Source: Mycolicibacillus parakoreensis (lineage in GTDB: Bacteria; Actinomycetota; Actinomycetes; Mycobacteriales; Mycobacteriaceae). From it: a DNA stretch of 64,000 nucleotides. The stretch is taken from the NCBI RefSeq assembly GCF_022370835.2, contig NZ_CP092365.1, positions 3,100,001 to 3,164,000 on the forward strand, given 5' to 3'. The position numbers were made by a program, and so were the translations under genes. The notes under the pieces were generated by a model. It was not told the origin of the DNA. It saw only the letters and a program-made list of their open reading frames with translations, and did no database searches. Positions 18,268 to 28,293 of the stretch are shown here, in pieces. The number at the start of each line of letters is the position of its first letter. The first letter of the stretch is position 1.

Positions 18268-18939
18268 ATGACCGCAGACTCCGGCGGCGCGCCGGTGCGC
18301 CTGGTCCTCGTCGACGACCACGAGATGGTCATCGAGGGGCTCAAGGCGATGCTGACCGCGTTCACCGACCGGGTCGAAGTCGTCGGCCACGCGGTCGGCG
18401 CCGAACGGGCGGTGGCGGTCATCGCCGAGCTGCAGCCCGACGTGGTGCTCTGCGACGTGCGCATGCAGGGCGCCAGCGGCCTGGACCTGTGCCGTCGGCT
18501 GCGCGAGGACGACCCCGACCGCAAGGTGGTGATGCTCTCGGTCTACGACGACGAGCAGTACCTGTTCCAGGCGCTGCGGGTGGGCGCGCGCGGCTATCTG
18601 CTCAAAAGCATCAGCAGCGACGACCTGGTGCGCCAGCTCGAGCTCGCCCGCCGCGGGCAGCTGGTCATCGACCCGGGGCTGGCCGCCCGCGCCGCCGACA
18701 CCGCCGCCCGGCTGCAGCGCGACGAGTTCTGGCCCGGCGCCCGGCAGGGCCTGACCCAGCGGGAGAGCGAGATCTTGTCCTACATGGTGGCGGGGCTGTC
18801 CAACCGCGGGATCGCCACCAAGCTGGTGATCGGCGAGGAGACCGTCAAAACCCATTTGCGGGCGATCTACCGCAAGCTGGGGGTCTCCGATCGCACCGGC
18901 GCGGTGGCCACCGCGCTGCGAGAAGGCATCTACCAGTGA
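18268..18939 (+). CDS. NarL/FixJ-family response regulator
   Basis: 223 residues. The receiver domain begins VRLVLVDDHEMVIEGLKAML, with the phosphoacceptor Asp63 in VVLCDVRM and Lys in GYLLKSIS. A LuxR-type helix-turn-helix follows: LTQRESEILSYMVAGLSNRG then IGEETVKTHLRAIYRKLGV. It is the partner of the sensor kinase whose GTG start overlaps this stop (GTGA), so the two are co-translated. Target genes are unknown; the adjacent genes give no clear clue. Confidence 0.92.
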   Translation: MTADSGGAPVRLVLVDDHEMVIEGLKAMLTAFTDRVEVVGHAVGAERAVAVIAELQPDVVLCDVRMQGASGLDLCRRLREDDPDRKVVMLSVYDDEQYLFQALRVGARGYLLKSISSDDLVRQLELARRGQLVIDPGLAARAADTAARLQRDEFWPGARQGLTQRESEILSYMVAGLSNRGIATKLVIGEETVKTHLRAIYRKLGVSDRTGAVATALREGIYQ

Positions 18940-20174
18940 GCCGGGCCCGGGGCCGGCGCACCCGCGGCTCGGAGGCGGTACGCGAACTCGTCGACAACGC
19001 CCACGAGCTGGCGTTGCTGCGCGAACTGATCCAGGCCGCCTCCGCCGGGCCCGGGGTGGAGCCGCTGGCCGCGGCCGCCGCCCGGATGATCACCGCCTCC
19101 ACCGGCGCCGACGTCTGCTTCGTGCACGTGCTCGACGACACCGAACGGTCGTTGACGCTGACCGGGGCCACCCCGCCGTTCGACGGGCAGGTCGGCAAGA
19201 TCCGGCTGCCGCTGGGGTCGGGGATCTCCGGGTGGGTCGCCGCCCACCGTCAACCGGTGGTGATCACCGACGACAAGGAGTCCGATCCGCGCTACCTGCC
19301 GTTCGAGTCGCTGCGCGGACGTGACTTCACCTCGATGGTGTCGGTGCCGATGGAGACCGACCCCGGCGGGCTGGTGGGGGTGCTCAACGTGCACACCGTG
19401 ACCCGCCGCGAGTTCACCGACGGCGACGTGGAGCTGCTGCGGGTGATCGGCCGGCTCATCGCCGGGGCGCTGCACCAGGCCCGGCTGCATCGGCAGCTGG
19501 TGGCCCGCGAACGCGCCCACGAGCTCTTCGTCGAGCAGGTCATCGAGGCCCAGGAGATCGAGCGGCGCCGCCTGGCCGGCGACATCCACGACGGCATCTC
19601 CCAGCGGCTGATCACCCTGTCCTACCGTCTCGACGCCGCCGCCCGGGCGGTCGGCGCCGACCCCGCCGAGGCCTCCGAGCAGCTCGACGAGGCCCGCGAC
19701 CTGGTCCGGCTGACCCTGGAGGAGGCGCGTGCGGCGATCAGCGGGCTGCGCCCCCCGGTCCTCGACGATCTGGGGCTGGCCGGGGGGCTGGCCAGCCTGG
19801 CCCGCTCGGTGCCGCAGCTGGCGCTGGAGATCGACCTGGCCGACACCCGGCTGCCCGAACACATCGAGTTGGCGCTCTACCGCATCGCGCAGGAGTGTCT
19901 GCAGAACATCGTCAAACACGCCCACGCGAGCCTGGCACGGCTGCGGTTCAGTGTCACCGAGCAGGTGGCGCGGCTGGAGATCACCGACGACGGGGTGGGG
20001 TTCGACACGTTCGAGAACCCGCTGGGCGGCGACGAGATGGGCGGCTACGGCCTGTTGTCGATCGCCGAGCGGGCCGAACTGGTCGGCGGGCGGCTCAACA
20101 TCCGCTCCCGGCCCGGGGCCGGCACGACTGTCACCGCGCTCATCCCGGTGGCGGCCGGCAGCCCCGAGCGCTGA
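18936..20174 (+). CDS. Soluble GAF-domain sensor histidine kinase (HisKA_3)
   Basis: 412 residues from GTG 18936. No membrane segment is present. An N-terminal GAF domain (about 35-190; PLGSGISGWVAAHRQPVVITD and VSVPMETDPGGLVGVLNVH) is followed by a HisKA_3 dimerisation domain with phosphoacceptor His218 in AGDIHDGISQRL. The NarL-type ATPase domain has RIAQECLQNIVKHAHA (N box), ITDDGVGF and GGYGLLSIAERAELVGG. A cytosolic signal such as a small ligand or redox cue is likely, by analogy with GAF kinases. It lacks heme or other cofactor motifs that I can identify. It pairs with the upstream regulator. Confidence 0.9.
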   Translation: MSRARGRRTRGSEAVRELVDNAHELALLRELIQAASAGPGVEPLAAAAARMITASTGADVCFVHVLDDTERSLTLTGATPPFDGQVGKIRLPLGSGISGWVAAHRQPVVITDDKESDPRYLPFESLRGRDFTSMVSVPMETDPGGLVGVLNVHTVTRREFTDGDVELLRVIGRLIAGALHQARLHRQLVARERAHELFVEQVIEAQEIERRRLAGDIHDGISQRLITLSYRLDAAARAVGADPAEASEQLDEARDLVRLTLEEARAAISGLRPPVLDDLGLAGGLASLARSVPQLALEIDLADTRLPEHIELALYRIAQECLQNIVKHAHASLARLRFSVTEQVARLEITDDGVGFDTFENPLGGDEMGGYGLLSIAERAELVGGRLNIRSRPGAGTTVTALIPVAAGSPER

Positions 20175-20198
20175 TCCCGCGCCGGCGCGAGCGCGTGC

Positions 20199-20717
20199 TC
20201 AGAAGTCCCCGGCGTTGCGGCGCAGCGTCTCGATCGCCGCCGAGAGGGCCTGCGACTCGCGCGCCGACATGCCGATGTCGGCGAAGACCTCGGCGTTCAG
20301 CGCCGTCGTCGCCTCCTGCACCGTGGCGCGGCCCCGGTCGGTGATCGCCACCAGCGTGGTGCGCCCGTCGGTGGGGTGCGGGCGCCGGTGCACCAACCCG
20401 GCGGCCTCCAGCCGGCGGATCGCGTGGGTGACGCTGGTGACGTGCACCTGCAGCCGGTCGGAGGCCTTGGCGATCGGCAGCGCCCCGGTGCGGCTGAACG
20501 CCAGCAGCCGCAGCAGCTCGAAGCGGGAGAAGCTCAGCGCGTAGGGCCGCAGCGTCGCCTCCACCCGAGCCAGCAGAATCTGGTGGGCCCGCATCACCGA
20601 GGTCACCGCGACCATGCCGTCGGCCACCTCGCCCCAGCCGGCGCGTTCCCAGTTGGCGCGCGCCGCCGCGATCGGGTCGGAGTGGTCGGGCCGGGCGGCC
20701 CGATCGGATGCAGCCAC
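20199..20717 (-). CDS. MarR-family transcriptional regulator
   Basis: 172 residues, GTG start at 20717 with GGAAAAGG upstream. The winged helix spans about 60-140: LSFSRFELLRLLAFSRTG, KASDRLQVHVTSVTHAIRRLEAAGLVHR and HPTDGRTTLVAITDRG (wing). It lies next to map-adk-secY, the position of the MarR-like Rv0737 in M. tuberculosis; the sigL-rslA pair found between them in that species is absent here. Operator unknown. Confidence 0.88.
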   Translation of the reverse strand: MAASDRAARPDHSDPIAAARANWERAGWGEVADGMVAVTSVMRAHQILLARVEATLRPYALSFSRFELLRLLAFSRTGALPIAKASDRLQVHVTSVTHAIRRLEAAGLVHRRPHPTDGRTTLVAITDRGRATVQEATTALNAEVFADIGMSARESQALSAAIETLRRNAGDF

Positions 20718-20748
20718 GCCTTTTCCTACCGCATTCCCGGCCGCGCCG

Positions 20749-21546
20749 TCAGGCCAGCGTCAGGATGCGGGGTCCGTCGTCGGTGACCGCAACGGTGTGT
20801 TCCCAGTGTGCGGCGCGCGAGCCGTCGGTGGTGACCACCGTCCACTCGTCGTCGAGGACGACCGTGTCGACGGTGCCCAGGGTGAGCATCGGTTCGATCG
20901 CCAGCACGCTGCCGTGCTCCAGGCGCGGTCCGCGCCCGGGCGGCCCCTCGTTGGGCAGGAACGGGTCCATGTGCATCTGGCGGCCGATGCCGTGCCCGCC
21001 GTAGCCGGCGACGATGCCGAACACCCGGCCCAGCCTGGTGCCCGCCGCGCGGGTGCCCGACTCGATCGCGTGCGAGACGTCACCGAGCCGGTTGCCCGGC
21101 ACCATCGCCGCGATCCCGGCCTGCAGCGACTCGCGGGTGGCCTTCGACAGCGCCTCGTCGTCGGCCGACACCGGCCCCACCCCGAAGGTGATCGCCGAAT
21201 CGCCGTGCCAGCCGTCGAGCACCGCGCCACAGTCCACCGAGACCAGGTCGCCGTCGGCGAGGGTCTCGCCCGCCGACGGGATGCCGTGCACCACGCGGTC
21301 GTTGACCGAGGTGCAGATCGACGCCGGATAGCCGTAATAGCCCAGGAACGACGGGGTGGCCCCGGCGTCGCGGATCACCGCCTCGGCGATCCGGTCGAGC
21401 TGCAACGTCGACGCCCCGGCCACCGCGGCCTCGCGCACCGCCTGCAGCGCGGTGGCCACCACCGCGCCGGCGGCGGCCATCGCGTCGAGTTCGGCGTCGC
21501 TGCGCTGCGGCACGACCCTGCGACTGCGCCAGCCGGGCAGCCCCAT
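20749..21546 (-). CDS. map: Methionine aminopeptidase, type I
   Basis: Removes N-terminal Met from nascent proteins, 265 residues. Metal ligands are visible: Asp pair in [19 protein letters not shown], His in [15 protein letters not shown], Glu in LAIEPML and Glu in [11 protein letters not shown] 21546 and the preceding GTG (21549) are both possible, and either overlaps or abuts the adk stop (TAGTGATG), so the gene is coupled to adk. It corresponds to mapA of mycobacteria, without the long N-terminal extension of the second isoform. Confidence 0.95.
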   Translation of the reverse strand: MGLPGWRSRRVVPQRSDAELDAMAAAGAVVATALQAVREAAVAGASTLQLDRIAEAVIRDAGATPSFLGYYGYPASICTSVNDRVVHGIPSAGETLADGDLVSVDCGAVLDGWHGDSAITFGVGPVSADDEALSKATRESLQAGIAAMVPGNRLGDVSHAIESGTRAAGTRLGRVFGIVAGYGGHGIGRQMHMDPFLPNEGPPGRGPRLEHGSVLAIEPMLTLGTVDTVVLDDEWTVVTTDGSRAAHWEHTVAVTDDGPRILTLA

Positions 21547-21548
21547 CA

Positions 21549-22094
21549 CTAGCGCCCCAGAACGCGCAGGGCCCGCTCGAATACCTCTTCGACGTCGCCG
21601 ATCGCGTCCACGGTCTTGAGCTCGTCGCGGTAGTACTCCAGCAGCGGCGCGGTCTCGTCGCGGTAGACCTGCATGCGGTGACGGATCACGTCGTCGGTGT
21701 CGTCGGCGCGTCCACGGCCCTTCAACCGGGCCAGCAGCTCGTCCTGGGAGACCTGGAAGTCGACCACCGCATCCACGCCGGTGTTGCGCCGCTCGAGCAT
21801 GGCCTGCAACGCCCGGGCCTGTTCGACCGAACGCGGATAGCCGTCGAGGATGAACCCGCCGGCGGCGTCGGGCTGGTCGATGCGGTCCTCGACCAGGGCG
21901 TTGGTCAGCGACGCCGGCACCAGGTCCCCGGCGTCGAGATACTTCTTGGCCTGCACGCCCAGCTCGGTGCCGGCGGAGATGTTGTGCCGGAACAGATCGC
22001 CGGTGGAGATCTGCGGAACCCCGAGCTTGTCGGCCAGCTTGACGGCCTGGGTGCCCTTGCCCGCCCCGGGCGGTCCGAGCAGAACGACTCTCAC
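21549..22094 (-). CDS. adk: Adenylate kinase
   Basis: ATP + AMP to 2 ADP, 181 residues, a short form lacking the long zinc LID insert, as in other mycobacteria. P-loop [14 protein letters not shown], then [25 protein letters not shown] and [13 protein letters not shown]. The GTG start (22094) overlaps the secY stop by 4 nt (GTGA), so it is translationally coupled. Confidence 0.96.
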   Translation of the reverse strand: MRVVLLGPPGAGKGTQAVKLADKLGVPQISTGDLFRHNISAGTELGVQAKKYLDAGDLVPASLTNALVEDRIDQPDAAGGFILDGYPRSVEQARALQAMLERRNTGVDAVVDFQVSQDELLARLKGRGRADDTDDVIRHRMQVYRDETAPLLEYYRDELKTVDAIGDVEEVFERALRVLGR

Positions 22095-23425
22095 TTGAGG
22101 AACCCTTCGTAGTTGCGCTGCATCAGCTGGCTCTCGATCTGCTTCACGGTGTCGAGCCCCACCCCGATCATGATCAACACCGCGGTCCCGCCGAACGGCA
22201 GGTTCTGCACCGCCCCGGTGTTGCCGATCTGCAGGAACAGGTTGGGCAGCACCGAGATCACACCGAGGTAGATCGACCCGGGCAACGTGATGCGGTTGAG
22301 CACGAAGCGCAGGTAATCCGCGGTCGGTCGGCCCGGCCGGATACCGGGGATGAACCCGCCGAACTTCTTCATCTCGTCGGCGCGCTCGTCGGGGTTGAAC
22401 GTGATCGAGACATAGAAGTAGGTGAAGAAGATGATCAGCCCGAAGTACACCGCGATGTAGACCAGGTTGGACGGGTCCGACAGGTAGGTGCCGACCAGCT
22501 TGTCCCACCAGCCGTCGCCGGCGCCGCCGCTGCCGCCGCTGCGCACCAGCTGGGTGACCAGCTGCGGGATGTAGATCAGCGACGACGCGAAGATGACCGG
22601 GATGACACCGGCCTGGTTGACCTTCAGCGGCAGGTAGGTCGAGGTGCCGCCGTACATCTTGCGGCCCACCATCCGTTTGGCGTACTGCACCGGGATGCGG
22701 CGCTGGCCCTGCTCGACGAAGACCACACCGACGATGATGATCAGCGTCGCCAGGCAGACCATGGTGAACACCGTGCTGCCGCGGGAGTCCAGGATCGACT
22801 TGCCCTCGATCGGGATGCGCGCGGCGATCCCGATGAAGATCAGCAGCGACATCCCGTTGCCGACGCCGCGCTCGGTGATCAGCTCGCCCATCCACATCAC
22901 CAGCGCCGCGCCGGCGGTCATCACCAGCACGATCACCACCAGGGTGAAGATCGACGAATCGGCGATGATCTCGTGGGAGTAGCTGCACCCCTGCAGCAGC
23001 CCACCGTTGGCGGCCAGCGCCACGATCGAGGTGGACTGCAGGATCGCCAGCGCGATCGTCAGATAGCGGGTGTACTGCGTCATCTTGTTCTGACCGGACT
23101 GGCCCTCTTTGCGCAGCTCCTCGAACCGCGGGATCACCACGGTGAGCAGCTGCACGATGATGCTGGCGGTGATGTAGGGCATCACGCCCACCGCGAACAC
23201 CGTGAGCTGCAGCAACGCGCCGCCGGAGAACAGGTTGATCAGCGAGTAGACCTGCGCGGCCTCCCCGCCGCTGACCTCCTCGATGCACTGCTGCACCTTG
23301 GGGTAGTCCACCCCCGGCGACGGGATCGCCGCCCCCACCCGGTAGAGGACCACGATCCCCAGCGCGAACAGGATCTTCCGTCTCAGGTCGACTGTCCGCA
23401 TCGATGAGATGAAAGCCGAGAGCAC
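22091..23425 (-). CDS. secY: Protein translocase subunit SecY
   Basis: Channel-forming subunit of the Sec translocon, 444 residues with ten predicted membrane helices. The start is GTG 23425 ([18 protein letters not shown]), preceded by GGAGGAGAAG. Signatures: [14 protein letters not shown] (helix 1 region), the plug/helix 2 region around [22 protein letters not shown], and [12 protein letters not shown]. The gene leads secY-adk-map. It is separated from the spc operon by methyltransferase, protease and hydrolase genes, an arrangement also found in mycobacteria, so it has its own promoter. Confidence 0.97.
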   Translation of the reverse strand: MLSAFISSMRTVDLRRKILFALGIVVLYRVGAAIPSPGVDYPKVQQCIEEVSGGEAAQVYSLINLFSGGALLQLTVFAVGVMPYITASIIVQLLTVVIPRFEELRKEGQSGQNKMTQYTRYLTIALAILQSTSIVALAANGGLLQGCSYSHEIIADSSIFTLVVIVLVMTAGAALVMWMGELITERGVGNGMSLLIFIGIAARIPIEGKSILDSRGSTVFTMVCLATLIIIVGVVFVEQGQRRIPVQYAKRMVGRKMYGGTSTYLPLKVNQAGVIPVIFASSLIYIPQLVTQLVRSGGSGGAGDGWWDKLVGTYLSDPSNLVYIAVYFGLIIFFTYFYVSITFNPDERADEMKKFGGFIPGIRPGRPTADYLRFVLNRITLPGSIYLGVISVLPNLFLQIGNTGAVQNLPFGGTAVLIMIGVGLDTVKQIESQLMQRNYEGFLK

Positions 23426-23682
23426 TCTTCTCCTCCTGCACACGCCGACTTCTTCGGCACGGCGCGCAAATGGGCTGGTCAGGCCAGCGTCCGGACAGTC
23501 CTACATCATGCGTCGAGCACCCGAAGGCCGGGCCAGACGGTCTCACGCGTGAAGCAGTCTATGAGAGTAACAGTCCCCGCGACCCGGCCTTGAACAGCGG
23601 CCGCGGTCCCGACGCGCCCACCGACCCCGCCCCACGCGTATATACTTACCTTGGCTAAATAACTTGGCGGAAGGAGGCGGTG
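23426..23682. promoter_or_regulatory. Divergent control region, secY / methyltransferases
   Basis: 257 nt without a gene. It holds a TATACT box (23641-23646) in a rare AT-rich patch on the plus strand, about 40 nt before the methyltransferase start, and an AAGGAGG ribosome binding site just before that start. A 10-bp palindrome TCACGCGTGA lies at 23543-23552, roughly 120 nt upstream of secY. I could not fix the secY promoter. Confidence 0.45.
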
Positions 23683-24588
23683 ATGGCACGCACCGACAAC
23701 GACAGCTGGGATCTGGCCTCCAGCGTGGGGGTCACCGCGACCGCGGTGGCCGCCGCCCGGGCGGTCGCCAGCCGGGGACCCGACGCGATCATCGACGACC
23801 CGTTCGCCGCGCCGCTGGTGCGCGCGGTGGGGGTGGATTTCTTCACCCGGATCGTCGACGGCGACATCGCCTTCCCCACCGACCCCGACGCCGACGGGCC
23901 GCAGCTGATGACCACGATGATGGCGGTGCGCACCCGGTTCTTCGACGACTTCTTCACCGCCGCGGCCGAGGCCGGCATCGACCAGGCGGTCATCTTGGCC
24001 GCCGGGCTGGACTCGCGGGCCTACCGGCTGCACTGGCCGGCCGGCACCACCGTCTACGAGATCGACCAGCCCGAGGTCATCGAGTTCAAGACCCGCACCC
24101 TGGCCGACCTGGGCGCCGAACCCACCGCCGAGCGCCGCACGGTCGCGGTCGACCTGCGCGACGACTGGGCGTCGGCGCTGCGCGCCGCCGGCTTCGACCC
24201 CGCCCGGCCCACGGCGTGGAGCGCCGAGGGCCTGCTGGCGTATCTGCCGCCGCAGGCCCAAGACCAGTTGTTCGACACCGTCACCGCGCTGAGCGCCCCC
24301 GGCAGCCGACTGGCCACCGAGTATCACCCCGACGGTGGTGCGGCGCTCGGTCAGCGCAGCCGGGTGATCTCCGACGCGTGGCGCGACTACGGCTTCGACG
24401 TCGACCTCTCCGAGCTGTTCTACACCGGTGAACGACACCCCGCCGGGCAGTATCTGCGCGACCACGGCTGGCAGATCAGCGCCCGCACCCGCCCGGAGGT
24501 CTTCGCCGACTACGGTCGGCGCTACCCCGAGGCGGAGTCCGTGGACTCGATGCGCGACTCGGTGTCGATCATCGCCACCCTCACCTAA
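23683..24588 (+). CDS. SAM-dependent methyltransferase (mycobacterial LCM-like family)
   Basis: 301 residues starting at ATG 23683, with AAGGAGG 5-6 nt upstream. It belongs to the family of many paralogues in mycobacteria related to leucine carboxyl methyltransferase. The N-terminus is [19 protein letters not shown]. The SAM site lies in [15 protein letters not shown]. The acidic motif is [20 protein letters not shown], and AVDLRDDW is the second binding region. The downstream neighbour is a close paralogue. The role and methyl acceptor are not established for this family; lipid modification is often proposed. It could also be polyketide-associated, but no such genes are nearby. Confidence 0.85.
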   Translation: MARTDNDSWDLASSVGVTATAVAAARAVASRGPDAIIDDPFAAPLVRAVGVDFFTRIVDGDIAFPTDPDADGPQLMTTMMAVRTRFFDDFFTAAAEAGIDQAVILAAGLDSRAYRLHWPAGTTVYEIDQPEVIEFKTRTLADLGAEPTAERRTVAVDLRDDWASALRAAGFDPARPTAWSAEGLLAYLPPQAQDQLFDTVTALSAPGSRLATEYHPDGGAALGQRSRVISDAWRDYGFDVDLSELFYTGERHPAGQYLRDHGWQISARTRPEVFADYGRRYPEAESVDSMRDSVSIIATLT

Positions 24589-24598
24589 GGAGACCTCG

Positions 24599-25522
24599 AT
24601 GGCCCGTACCGACGACGACAGCTGGGATCTGGCCTCCAGCGTCGGCTCCACCGCGACGATGATCGCGGCGGGACGCGCCATGGCCACCCGCGACCCCCGC
24701 GGTCTCATCGACGACCCGCTGGCGGCACCGCTGGTGCGCGCGGTCGGGGTCGATTTCTTCACCCGGCTGATGGACGGCGAACTCGACGTGGCCGCCGTGG
24801 AGGACGGGGCGGCTGAGCGGATGCAGGCAATGATCGACGGGGTCGCGTTGCGCACCCGGTTTTTCGACGACTACTGCCTGGCTGCGGCCGAGACCGGAGT
24901 ACGCCAGGTGGTGATCCTGGCGGCCGGACTGGACGCCCGCGCCTACCGGCTGCCCTGGGCGGCCTCGACCACGGTCTTCGAGGTCGATCAACCGGAGGTC
25001 ATCGAGTTCAAGACCCGCACGCTGGCCGACCTCGGCGCCGAACCGACCGCCGAGCGCCGCACGGTCGCCATCGACCTGCGCGAGGACTGGCCGGCGGCGT
25101 TGCGGGCGGCCGGATTCGACCCCGCCGCACCGACCTCGTGGCTGGCCGAAGGGCTGCTGATCTACCTGCCGCCGGACGCCCAGGACCGGCTCTTCGACAA
25201 CATCACCGCACTGTCGGCTCCGGGCAGCACGATCGCCACCGAATATGTGCCCGGGCTCAAGGACTTCGACCCGGAGAAGGCCCGCGCCTCCTCGGAACGG
25301 TTCCGCGAGCACGGGTTCGACATCGACATGGCGGATCTGATCTTCACCGGGGAGCGCCACCACGGCGCCGAGTACCTCAGCGACCACGGCTGGCGGATGA
25401 ACCAGCTCTCCCGCGCGGAACTCTTCGCCCGCCACGAGGTCCCGCTGCCCGACCTGCAGGACACCGACGACCCGTTGGGCGAGATCATCTACCTCGACGG
25501 CACCCTCGCCGCCGCGCGGTGA
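24599..25522 (+). CDS. SAM-dependent methyltransferase, tandem paralogue
   Basis: 307 residues, ATG 24599 with AAGGAGA immediately upstream, 10 nt after the first copy. The blocks [35 protein letters not shown] and [20 protein letters not shown] are shared with the first copy, so this is a tandem duplication. The two diverge in the middle and at the C-terminus, where this copy ends in [15 protein letters not shown]. Probably co-transcribed with the first copy. Converges on sppA with an 11-nt gap. Confidence 0.85.
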   Translation: MARTDDDSWDLASSVGSTATMIAAGRAMATRDPRGLIDDPLAAPLVRAVGVDFFTRLMDGELDVAAVEDGAAERMQAMIDGVALRTRFFDDYCLAAAETGVRQVVILAAGLDARAYRLPWAASTTVFEVDQPEVIEFKTRTLADLGAEPTAERRTVAIDLREDWPAALRAAGFDPAAPTSWLAEGLLIYLPPDAQDRLFDNITALSAPGSTIATEYVPGLKDFDPEKARASSERFREHGFDIDMADLIFTGERHHGAEYLSDHGWRMNQLSRAELFARHEVPLPDLQDTDDPLGEIIYLDGTLAAAR

Positions 25523-25532
25523 GCATCGGCGG

Positions 25533-27326
25533 CTACCGCCGCGGGTCGCCCAACCACAGCACACTGGCACCGCTGAACGTGCGGTCGACCTCGTCGACCA
25601 CGCCGGCCAGGGTCCGCATCAGCACCCCGCCGGCGGCCTCGGTCAGCGACGCCGCCGCCGGCTGCGACGACGGCCGCGGCCGCAGCAGCTCCAGCAGGGA
25701 GGACCCCGGGTAGTGCAACGCGCGGGTGTCGGCGTCGGCGTCGAGCCCGGCCAACACCCGGGCCCGCCGGATCGCGGTGTGCAGCCCGCCCAGCTCGTCG
25801 ACCAGACCCTGGGTGAGGGCGTCGGCACCGGTCCAGACCCGCCCGCGGGCCACCTTCTCCACCTTGTCGGCGCCGAGTCCGCGGCCCTCGGCGACCCGCT
25901 GCACGAAATCGGTGTAGAACAGGTCGGCTTCGGCCTCCACCTGGGCCTGCTGGTCGGCGGTGAACGGCGCGTTGATCGACCAGGCGTCGGCGTTGGCGTT
26001 GGTGCGCACGGTGTCGCTGCCCACCCCGAGGCGTTCCTTGAGGTCGCGGGCGACGAGCTTGCCGGTGACCACCCCGATCGATCCGGTGATCGTGCCGGGA
26101 TTGGCGAGGATCGTGTCCGCGCCGGCGCAGATGTAGTAGCCGCCGGACGCGGCGACCGCGCCCATCGAGGCGACCACCGGTTTGCCGGCGTCGCGGGCCT
26201 TGGCCACCGCCCGCCAGATGGTCTCCGATCCGGTCACCGACCCGCCGGGGCTGTCCACCCGCAGCACGATCGCGGCGACGTCGTCGCTGGACGCCGCCTC
26301 GCGCAGCGCCGCGGCGATGGTGTCGCCTCCGGCGTTGGCCCGGCCCAGCGGCGAGGGCTGCGGCCCACCGCGGCCGCTGACGATCCCGCCCGCGACGGTG
26401 ACGATCGCGATCGCCGGTTTGGCTTTGCGCCCCGGGATGTTCGGCAGCCCGGGACGCGGTGAAGTGGCGTGGGCGTAGCGCGACAGATACAGCCGCGGCG
26501 GTGCGTCCTCGGTGTTGTCGGCGTCCCCGGCGTCGGCGGAGATCCCCGGCGCGCCGACCAGTTCGGCGATGCGCCCGTAGGCCTGATCGCGGAATCCGAT
26601 CCGGTCGACGAGCCCGGCGGCCACGGCGTCGTCGCGCAGCAGCGGCGCCCGATCGGCCAGTGCGTCGAGGGTGTCGGCGGCCACGCCACGCGACGTCGCC
26701 ACCGCGTCGCGCACCTGCGTGTGCAGGCTCTCCACCAAGGCGGTGTCGGCCTCACGGTGCGCGTCGGTGTAGCCGTCCTCGGTGAAAAGGTTTGCCGCGG
26801 ACTTGTATTCACCCCGGGCGACGAACTGCGCCTCGATCCCGGCCTTCTGCAGGGCGCTGCGCAGAAACACCGCGTTGGTGGCGAACCCGATCAGACCGAC
26901 GGTCCCCGACGGCTGCATCCACACCTCGCCGAACGCCGACGCCAGATAGTACGACAGCGTCCCCGGGTAGGTCTCGGCCCAGGCCAGCGACGGTTTGACG
27001 GCGCTGAACGCGGCGACGGCCTCGCGCAGTTCCTGCACCGGACCGGCGGCGGCCGCCGGAAGTTGCACCCGCGCAATCAGTCCGGCCACCCGCGGGTCGT
27101 CGGCGCCCCGCCGGAGCGCCTCGATCACATCACGCAGCAACGGGGGGCGCCCGCCCGCGCTGAGAATCGCCAGCGGATCGAACGTGCTGGTCTCCCGCGG
27201 CACCGCCTGCAGGTCGAGTTCGAGCACGCAGCCGTCGGGCACGCCGCGATGGCGCGCGGTGTCCACACGGCGCAGCACCCCGCGCAGTTCATCGGCGCCG
27301 GGCAGGTCGGGCAGCAAGGAGAACAT
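25533..27326 (-). CDS. sppA: Signal peptide peptidase SppA (protease IV)
   Basis: Membrane-associated Ser/Lys protease that degrades cleaved signal peptides. 597 residues with two tandem SppA domains, as in E. coli protease IV. The Lys base is Lys175 in RGEYKSAANLF (first domain) and the nucleophile is Ser394 in AASGGYYI (second domain), so the dyad is complete. DSPGGSVTGSETIW and GSIGVVTGK are typical. I see no strong N-terminal membrane helix, so attachment to the membrane is uncertain. ATG 27326 lies 6 nt from an AGCCTA box (TAGGCT on this strand), so the mRNA is probably leaderless. It corresponds to Rv0724 by position and length. Confidence 0.92.
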   Translation of the reverse strand: MFSLLPDLPGADELRGVLRRVDTARHRGVPDGCVLELDLQAVPRETSTFDPLAILSAGGRPPLLRDVIEALRRGADDPRVAGLIARVQLPAAAAGPVQELREAVAAFSAVKPSLAWAETYPGTLSYYLASAFGEVWMQPSGTVGLIGFATNAVFLRSALQKAGIEAQFVARGEYKSAANLFTEDGYTDAHREADTALVESLHTQVRDAVATSRGVAADTLDALADRAPLLRDDAVAAGLVDRIGFRDQAYGRIAELVGAPGISADAGDADNTEDAPPRLYLSRYAHATSPRPGLPNIPGRKAKPAIAIVTVAGGIVSGRGGPQPSPLGRANAGGDTIAAALREAASSDDVAAIVLRVDSPGGSVTGSETIWRAVAKARDAGKPVVASMGAVAASGGYYICAGADTILANPGTITGSIGVVTGKLVARDLKERLGVGSDTVRTNANADAWSINAPFTADQQAQVEAEADLFYTDFVQRVAEGRGLGADKVEKVARGRVWTGADALTQGLVDELGGLHTAIRRARVLAGLDADADTRALHYPGSSLLELLRPRPSSQPAAASLTEAAGGVLMRTLAGVVDEVDRTFSGASVLWLGDPRR

Positions 27327-27332
27327 GGTCTG

Positions 27333-27350
27333 AGCCTACCGACGTAGCGT
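27333..27350. promoter_or_regulatory. Back-to-back leaderless promoters of sppA and the LLM gene
   Basis: Minus-strand -10 TAGGCT (27333-27338) sits 6 nt from the sppA ATG. Plus-strand -10 TAGCGT (27345-27350) sits 6 nt from the LLM GTG. The -10 boxes are only 6 nt apart, so each -35 region falls inside the other gene's first codons. Confidence 0.55.
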
Positions 27351-27356
27351 GAGGGG

Positions 27357-28286
27357 GTGCGATGGTCCGTCTCCATTCCCCAGTTCGACCTCACCGGTGC
27401 CGACGCTCCCGCGCTGCGGTCCTATCTGACCCGGGCCGAGCAGTTGGGGTTCGAGGCCGGCTGGACACTGGAGCAGGCCGTCGGGGCGGCCCCGCTGCTG
27501 GCCCCGCTGGAGGTGCTGGCCTACGCCGCGGCGTGCACCGACCGGCTCCGGTTGGGAGTGGCGGTGCTGGTGAGCACCCTGCACGATCCGCTGCAGCTGG
27601 CGGCGGCGGCCACCACGATCGACCGGCTCAGCGGCGGTCGGTTGGAGCTCGGCGTCGGTGCCGGCGGCCCGTCGCGGCGCTTCGCCGCGTTCGGTGTCGA
27701 TCGGCAGACGTTCCTCGCGCGGTTCACCGAGGGCCTCGAGCTGATGAAAGCGGCCTGGTCGGATACCCCGCAGGTCACGTTCTCCGGTCGCTTCCGCCAC
27801 CTGGAGGACGTGGCGATCGCCCCCAAACCGATCCAGCGACCCCACCCGCCGCTGTGGTTCGGCGGGCACGCCCCGGCCGCGCTGGCCCGCGCGGTGCGCC
27901 ACGGCGACGGGTTCATGGGCGCGGGCTCGGCGACCACCGCCGCCTTCGCCGAGCAGGTCGGCGTCCTGCGCCGGGAGCTGGCCGACCAGGACCGCGACCC
28001 GGCCGGCTTCCGCATCGGCAAGCGGGTGTATCTGAGCGTCGACGCCGACGCGGGGCGCGCCCGCGACCGGGTCCTCGCCGGGATCGACCGGATCTACGGG
28101 GGTCGGCTGCGCGACGCCGCCGCGGTCGCGGTGGCCGGCACGCCCGCCGACGTGGCCGGCGGGCTGGCCGCGGTGCTCGACGCCGGCGCCGAGACGATCG
28201 TGCTCAACCCGGTCGGCGCGACCGTGGCCGACGATCACGAGCAGATGGAGCTGCTGGCCGCCGAGGTGCTGCCGCAGCTGTTATAA
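27357..28286 (+). CDS. LLM-class F420-type oxidoreductase
   Basis: 309-residue luciferase-like TIM-barrel protein starting at GTG 27357, the predicted transcription start. Seen: RWSVSIPQFDLTG, LGFEAGWTLEQAVG, RLRLGVAVLVSTLHDPLQLA, GGRLELGVGAGGP and KPIQRPHPPLWFGGHAPAALARA, typical of F420-dependent members such as methylene-H4MPT reductase-like enzymes. It is unrelated at close range to the LLM protein at 9098. The serine hydrolase gene follows after 7 nt, so the two probably form an operon. Substrate not predictable. Confidence 0.82.
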   Translation: MRWSVSIPQFDLTGADAPALRSYLTRAEQLGFEAGWTLEQAVGAAPLLAPLEVLAYAAACTDRLRLGVAVLVSTLHDPLQLAAAATTIDRLSGGRLELGVGAGGPSRRFAAFGVDRQTFLARFTEGLELMKAAWSDTPQVTFSGRFRHLEDVAIAPKPIQRPHPPLWFGGHAPAALARAVRHGDGFMGAGSATTAAFAEQVGVLRRELADQDRDPAGFRIGKRVYLSVDADAGRARDRVLAGIDRIYGGRLRDAAAVAVAGTPADVAGGLAAVLDAGAETIVLNPVGATVADDHEQMELLAAEVLPQLL

Positions 28287-28293
28287 CGGCGGG

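Noticed and set aside
28282..28293. TATAAC as a leaderless -10 box for the serine hydrolase gene
   Set aside because: It lacks the final T of the consensus and overlaps the stop codon of the tightly linked LLM gene, so co-transcription is simpler.
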